A stretch of DNA of 48,001 bases from Terriglobia bacterium (lineage in GTDB: Bacteria > Acidobacteriota > Terriglobia > JAIQFV01). A program made the translations under genes and the position numbers. The stretch covers positions 1-48,001 of the forward strand of contig JAIQFV010000039.1 of assembly GCA_020073085.1 (NCBI GenBank), given 5' to 3'. Below, one piece after another: positions 43,529 to 48,001 of this stretch. The notes under the pieces are model-generated. The model made no database searches, was not told the DNA's origin, and was given only the letters and a program-made list of their open reading frames with translations. Position 1 is the stretch's first letter, and every line of letters starts with the position of its first letter.

Positions 43529-44950
43529 TCATCGTGTCACGGTCAAATTCGCATTGATCGTCGTGCCCCGGGTTGCCGAAATCCTGACCGTGTTCGTTGA
43601 GGTCACGGTTCTCGTGGTCACCGAAAAGGTGGCGCTGGTGGCGCCGGCCGCCACTGTGACGCTGGCCGGCACCGTGGCCACCGAGGTTCGATTGCTGGCC
43701 AGCGTGACCACCGCCCCACCCGCTGGCGCCGGCCCGTTGATGGTGACCGTCCCCGTGGATGGATTGCCTCCTCTCACGCTCGTCGGATTGAGCGTGAGGG
43801 TGGAAATGGCTGGCGTCCTGACCGTCAACGTTGCTTGCCGGGTGACACCGCTGTAAATGGCGGAGAGCGTCACGGAGGCGTTGCTGGCCACCGGGCTTGT
43901 GGTCACGGTGAAGGTGGCCGTGGTGGCGTTGGCCGCCACCGTCACGCTTGCCGGCACCTGCGCTGCCGCCGTGTTGTTGCTGGACAACGTGATCACCGCT
44001 CCACCGGCCGGGGCCCGTCCGCTCAATGTCACCGTCCCGGTGGAGGGGGTTCTTCCCACCAGGGATGTAGGATTCAGGTTGACCGAATTCAGGACCGCGG
44101 CCGTCACCGTCAAGCCGGCAGTCCTCGTGACCCCGCTGTAAATCGCGGAGATCGTCAGTGCCGTGTTACTCGCCACCGGACTCGTGGTCACCGTGAAGGT
44201 GGCCGTGGTCGCGTTCGCTGCTACCGTCACGGTCGCCGGCACCTGCGCCGCCACCGTGTTGGTGCTGGACAAGGTCACCACGGCGCCCCCTGCCGGGGCC
44301 CGCCCGCTCAGGGTCACCGTTCCTGTCGACGAGTTTCCACCGAGCACCGAGGTGGGATTCAGGCTGACGGAATTCAGGACCGCGGCCGTCACCGTCAAGC
44401 CGGCATTCTGCGTGACGCCATTGTAGATCCCTGAGATGGTCGGCGCGGTGTTGCTCACCACCGGACTCGTAGTGACAGTGAAGGTGGCCGTGGTCGCGTT
44501 CGCTGCTACCGTCACGGTGGCCGGCACCTGCGCCGCCGCTGTGTTGGTGCTGGACAAGGTCACCACAGCGCCCCCTGTCGGCGCCGGGCCGCTCAGGGTC
44601 ACCGTTCCTGTCGAAGAATTCCCACCCAGCACCGAGGCGGGATTCAGGCTGACGGAACTGAGCGCTGCGGCCGTAACGGTCACGGTCAGGCCGGCATTCT
44701 GGGTCGTACCATTGTAAGTCCCCCCGATGGTCACCGAAGTATTACTTGCCACCGGGCTCGTGGTCACCGTGAAGGTGGCCGTGGTGGCGTTGGCTACCAC
44801 CGTCACGCTGGCCGGGACCTGGGCTGCCGCTGTGTTCGAGCTGGACAGTGTCACCACGGCGCCGCCTGCCGGCGCCGGTCCGTTCAGGGTCACCGTTCCC
44901 GTCGAAGAATTTCCACCCAGCACCGAGGTGGGATTCAGGGTCACAGAACT
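43529..44950 (-). repeat. Five Ig-like coding repeats of about 285 bp
   Basis: Repeated openings (V/L)-NP-(T/A)-S-V-L-G-G-NSSTGTVTL and middles AAQVP-x-(S/T)VTVAANATTATF recur about every 280-290 bases. Nucleotide identity between adjacent units is high, pointing to recent duplication. A related unit appears at the right edge of the window. Confidence 0.75.
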
Positions 44951-47900
44951 CACCCCCAGAGGCGTCACCGTAATCGACACCGTCGCGGTGTTCGACAATA
45001 CGCCTGCGGAACTCGCCTGGTACGTGAAACTGTCGGCGCCGCTGAAACTGGCGACGGGAGTATAGATGAACGAGCCGTCCGACTGCAGGGTGAGTGTCCC
45101 GTGCGCCGGCTGACTGACCACAGCGGCCGTCAACCCCGAGCCCGTGTCATTCGCCAACACCCCCGGAGCCGCGGTATTCAGTACGCCCCCTTGAACTACG
45201 CTGTAAGTGTCGTTCTGCGCCAGAACAACCGCGCTCGCTTTCACTGTTACATTAACCGAGTCGGGTATGCTCCTCAACGCGCCGTCACTCACCACAAGCT
45301 GGAAACTTAAGATTGCATCCTGCGTCAAACCCGAGGGAGCGGTAAAGGTTGGACGGGCACTGTTGGGATTTGACAATTGGACTGGAGTCCCTCCAAATTG
45401 GATCCATTGAAAAAGTAAAGGATCAACGTCGGGGTCAAAACTTCCCGACCCATTCAGTTGAACCGCCGCTCCCTGCCCAACCTGTTGATCGGACCCTGCA
45501 TTGGGTACCGGAGGATGGTTCGCCCCGACCAGATTCTCAGACCAGAAAAACTCATCTTTATGAACGAATCGGGTCAAGAAAGGATCGGTTCCTCCATGGA
45601 TGTAAACTGCGAGGTATTTGGGATTGACATTGGTGTCCGTTGATTGCATCACTAATGGGACGTCGATACTTTCCCGGTCGCTCCAAGGACGGGACGGATC
45701 AGCATAGTACCCGTCCGGGATTACCGTGAAATAGGACGTCGGGTCAAGAGGGAGCGGCCAATTTGCAAATGTATTATCACTAATCCAGACGATGGACTTG
45801 TGGACGGTGGGGGTATAACTGGGGTCACTGCTGTGAACAGATTGTACAGCGAGTTTCAGGAACTCATGGGTTCTGGAATGATCCGGGTGAGCATCGTATT
45901 CAGAAACGGTGAAGATGTGATCCGGCCTGAAATTAGAGATTAGATCTGCAAGATCCTGGACAACATTAAATTTATTGTATGCGGCAGGGGAACCGAACCG
46001 GTAAGTATGATAGTCGGTCCGTCCTAACCCGCGATCCCCATAGGTCACCGACTGAGCACACCCTGTTGTCAATGTGTCGGTTTGATTCGGGTAGTCATCA
46101 AAAACCGTGGTCAGATACCCATCAGGATATCCAAGAAACATCATGCTATCTTCGTTGACTCCCAGAATTGCCTGTGCCGCTACGGCGGCATCTTGCCTCC
46201 TTAGCCCCTGATCGGTACTGCAAATAGCGGTGCCCCCAAAATCACCGTTGGTCATGAAGACTACTCTGACAGCGTCTCCCCGGGCCACTGCTTGATAAGT
46301 GATTCCGGAAGCAATGAGGATGTCATCGTCCGGATGAGGCGCGATTACAAGAATCTTGTTACTGGCCCCCAGAGGTGTCACCGTGATCGACACCGTCGCG
46401 GTGTTCGACAATACCCCTGCGGAGCTCGCCTGGTAGGTGAAACTGTCGGACCCGCTGAAACTCACTACGGGCGTATAGATGAACGAGCCGTCTGACTGCA
46501 GACTGAGCGTCCCATGTGCCGGCGGAGTGACTTGCACCGCCGTCAAACCAGGACCCGTGTCGTTCGCCAACACTCCCGGAGCCGCCACATTTAGAACGCC
46601 CCCTTGAACGACGCTGTACGTGTCGTCTTGCGCCACCAGTGTCAGTAATGTCACCGTGATCGAGACCGTCGCGGTGTTCGACAGCACGCCGGCGGAGCTC
46701 GCCTGGTAAGTGAAACTGTCGGCCCCGCTGAAACCCGCCGCCGGAGTATAGATGAACGAGCCGTTTGATTGCAGACTGAGCGTCCCGTGCGTTGGCTGAC
46801 TCACCACCACCGCCGTCAATCCCGCGCCGCTGTCATTCGCCAACACCCCGGGAGCAGTCATGTTCAGCACGCCCCCTTGGACTACGCTGTACGTGTCGTT
46901 CTGTGCCACTGGCGTCAGAGGCGTCACGGTGATCGACACCGTCGCGGTGTTCGACAGCACACCGGCGGAGCTCGCCTGGTAGGTGAAACTGTCGGCCCCG
47001 CTGTAACTGGCCACGGGCGTGTACACGAACGAACCGTTCGATTGCAGACTGAGCGTCCCGTGCGCCGGCTGACTCACCACCACCGCCGTCAATCCCGTGC
47101 CCGTGTCATTCGCCAACACCCCCGGCGCCGACGTGTTTAGCACGCTGCCCTGGGCCACGCTGTAAGTATCGTTCTGTGCTATCGGCGCCGACGTTGCCCC
47201 CAGCACCCAAACGTTATCGATATTCAGCACCGTGGGTGTGCTCACCCCCCACGACGACATATCCAGGGCCACCCCTCCGCTCGTGTAGGCCGCCCGCGAG
47301 TCGAATCCATTGTCCGTCACATCAACCACCTGTACTCCATCGTAACTGACTCGAATCCGGCTGCCCTGGAACGACAGCACAAGCGTGTGACCGCTCGTCC
47401 CCACGCCGGGCAAACTGGCCTGCGCCATGGGCGTTCCGCCCCACGTCCCCCAACCCCAGAACTTCACCAGTTTCACCACCGACGATCCACCGGGCGAGCC
47501 TTCCGGATAAATCCATACGCCATAATGAGCGCCCGTGGTGGCATTCACCCGTCCCCCCATCCCTCCACCAAACGCCCCCGCCGAAAACTGGATCCGCCCC
47601 TGCACCGTGTAATCCGTCCACGTCCCATTGGTGTATGCGTACCCGTCGGTCCCGACTGGACTCGTTCCCGTCATCGCGCCGCCGGCCACATTCCAGGTCC
47701 CCTGCACCGTCACCCACAGCGGATCGGCACCGGACGGCCCCGAAAAATCATCGCTGAAGAGCACCGAACTTCCCGCCGGCAAGATCGTCAGCGTCGTGCT
47801 CGGGCTGGTTCCACCGTAACTGGCGGTAATCGCCACCTGCGTCACTGCCGCCACCGCGCTGGTGGTCACCGTGAAGGTGGCCGTGGTGGCATTGGCCGCC

Positions 47901-48001
47901 ACCGTCACGCTCACCGGCACCTGCGCCGACGCCGTGTTGTTGCTGGACAGCGTCACAATCGCACCCCCCGCAGGCGCTACCGCACTCAACGTGACCGTCC
48001 C
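43529..48001 (-). CDS. Giant secreted repeat protein with embedded PIG-L/LmbE deacetylase domain (5' end outside window)
   Basis: About 1490 residues visible; the frame is still open at the right edge, so the N-terminus is missing. From the visible N-side: an Ig-like repeat; a concanavalin-like region (about 47760-47200, LFSDDFSG to NIDNVWVLG); three cadherin-like modules of QNDTYSV-x-QG-x-LN-x-x-APGVLAND type (about 47190-46390); a PIG-L/LmbE domain (about 46360-45540) with metal-binding PHPDDD and HPDHSRT; a PKD-like domain (about 45515-45240); a fourth cadherin-like module; and five Ig-like repeats (about 44950-43529) ending INANLTVTR. The PIG-L family hydrolyses N-acetyl groups from GlcNAc-type sugars with zinc. 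No PEP-CTERM tail or LPXTG is present. A surface adhesin or matrix enzyme acting on the neighbouring EPS is inferred. Confidence 0.85.
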   Translation of the reverse strand, partial: GTVTLSAVAPAGGAIVTLSSNNTASAQVPVSVTVAANATTATFTVTTSAVAAVTQVAITASYGGTSPSTTLTILPAGSSVLFSDDFSGPSGADPLWVTVQGTWNVAGGAMTGTSPVGTDGYAYTNGTWTDYTVQGRIQFSAGAFGGGMGGRVNATTGAHYGVWIYPEGSPGGSSVVKLVKFWGWGTWGGTPMAQASLPGVGTSGHTLVLSFQGSRIRVSYDGVQVVDVTDNGFDSRAAYTSGGVALDMSSWGVSTPTVLNIDNVWVLGATSAPIAQNDTYSVAQGSVLNTSAPGVLANDTGTGLTAVVVSQPAHGTLSLQSNGSFVYTPVASYSGADSFTYQASSAGVLSNTATVSITVTPLTPVAQNDTYSVVQGGVLNMTAPGVLANDSGAGLTAVVVSQPTHGTLSLQSNGSFIYTPAAGFSGADSFTYQASSAGVLSNTATVSITVTLLTLVAQDDTYSVVQGGVLNVAAPGVLANDTGPGLTAVQVTPPAHGTLSLQSDGSFIYTPVVSFSGSDSFTYQASSAGVLSNTATVSITVTPLGASNKILVIAPHPDDDILIASGITYQAVARGDAVRVVFMTNGDFGGTAICSTDQGLRRQDAAVAAQAILGVNEDSMMFLGYPDGYLTTVFDDYPNQTDTLTTGCAQSVTYGDRGLGRTDYHTYRFGSPAAYNKFNVVQDLADLISNFRPDHIFTVSEYDAHPDHSRTHEFLKLAVQSVHSSDPSYTPTVHKSIVWISDNTFANWPLPLDPTSYFTVIPDGYYADPSRPWSDRESIDVPLVMQSTDTNVNPKYLAVYIHGGTDPFLTRFVHKDEFFWSENLVGANHPPVPNAGSDQQVGQGAAVQLNGSGSFDPDVDPLLFQWIQFGGTPVQLSNPNSARPTFTAPSGLTQDAILSFQLVVSDGALRSIPDSVNVTVKASAVVLAQNDTYSVVQGGVLNTAAPGVLANDTGSGLTAAVVSQPAHGTLTLQSDGSFIYTPVASFSGADSFTYQASSAGVLSNTATVSITVTPLGVSSVTLNPTSVLGGNSSTGTVTLNGPAPAGGAVVTLSSSNTAAAQVPASVTVVANATTATFTVTTSPVASNTSVTIGGTYNGTTQNAGLTVTVTAAALSSVSLNPASVLGGNSSTGTVTLSGPAPTGGAVVTLSSTNTAAAQVPATVTVAANATTATFTVTTSPVVSNTAPTISGIYNGVTQNAGLTVTAAVLNSVSLNPTSVLGGNSSTGTVTLSGRAPAGGAVVTLSSTNTVAAQVPATVTVAANATTATFTVTTSPVASNTALTISAIYSGVTRTAGLTVTAAVLNSVNLNPTSLVGRTPSTGTVTLSGRAPAGGAVITLSSNNTAAAQVPASVTVAANATTATFTVTTSPVASNASVTLSAIYSGVTRQATLTVRTPAISTLTLNPTSVRGGNPSTGTVTINGPAPAGGAVVTLASNRTSVATVPASVTVAAGATSATFSVTTRTVTSTNTVRISATRGTTINANLTVTR

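Noticed and set aside
1-48001. tRNA, rRNA or riboswitch genes
   Set aside because: I found no cloverleaf, conserved rRNA segment or recognisable aptamer by eye; this is not equivalent to a covariance-model search.

Overview
The window looks like a chromosomal segment of a Gram-negative-type environmental bacterium. I would tentatively place it in or near the Acidobacteriota. The evidence is a Wza-type export protein, a predicted outer-membrane beta-barrel, very large secreted Fn3/Ig-repeat proteins, and long intergenic arrays of short palindromic repeats. No rRNA, tRNA or single-copy marker gene is visible, so the taxonomy is inference only. GC content is moderately high by eye.

Layout. (1) 1-2437: the right-hand part of an IS21-family insertion sequence (istA, istB, right terminal repeats); its left end lies outside the window. 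(2) 2438-3236: a tandem array of hairpin repeats. (3) 3237-7411, minus strand: two translationally coupled genes, a small secreted Fn3-dockerin protein followed by a large secreted cohesin-like/Fn3 protein. (4) 8446-12477: a small membrane protein and a divergent pair of paralogous secreted proteins of unknown function. (5) 12620-38937, all on the minus strand: a large exopolysaccharide (EPS) locus. Transcription runs from high to low coordinates: export protein, outer-membrane barrel, Wzz-like chain-length protein, BY-type tyrosine kinase, polyprenyl-phosphate sugar transferase, DUF3473 polysaccharide deacetylase, GT2 glycosyltransferase, second polysaccharide deacetylase, GT4 glycosyltransferase, hexapeptide acyltransferase, Wzx flippase, two CapK/PaaK-like adenylate-forming enzymes, M14 carboxypeptidase-like protein, Wzy/O-antigen-ligase-like protein, three more glycosyltransferases, and an asparagine-synthase-like amidotransferase. 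(6) 38938-41034: about 2.1 kb with no convincing gene but several repeats. (7) 41035-43250: a SagB-type nitroreductase, a heptanucleotide-repeat block, and a GNAT acetyltransferase. (8) 43529-48001, minus strand: the C-terminal part of a giant secreted repeat protein with an embedded PIG-L/LmbE-type deacetylase domain; it runs off the right edge.

How the genes fit together. The EPS locus contains what a Wzx/Wzy-type pathway needs: priming (sugar transferase), chain building (GTs), flipping (Wzx), polymerisation (Wzy-like), length control (Wzz plus kinase) and export (Wza-like plus barrel). Tailoring enzymes are added: two deacetylases, an acyltransferase, two adenylate-forming enzymes and an amidotransferase. 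The gene content resembles loci associated with exosortase A (XrtA/EpsH), but no exosortase and no PEP-CTERM tail is visible here. The flanking giant secreted proteins could be matrix or surface partners of the polymer.

The least explained features are the coupled dockerin-cohesin pair with no cellulosome, the deacetylase buried in an adhesin-like protein, and several unrelated families of palindromic repeats that occupy most of the large gaps inside the EPS locus.
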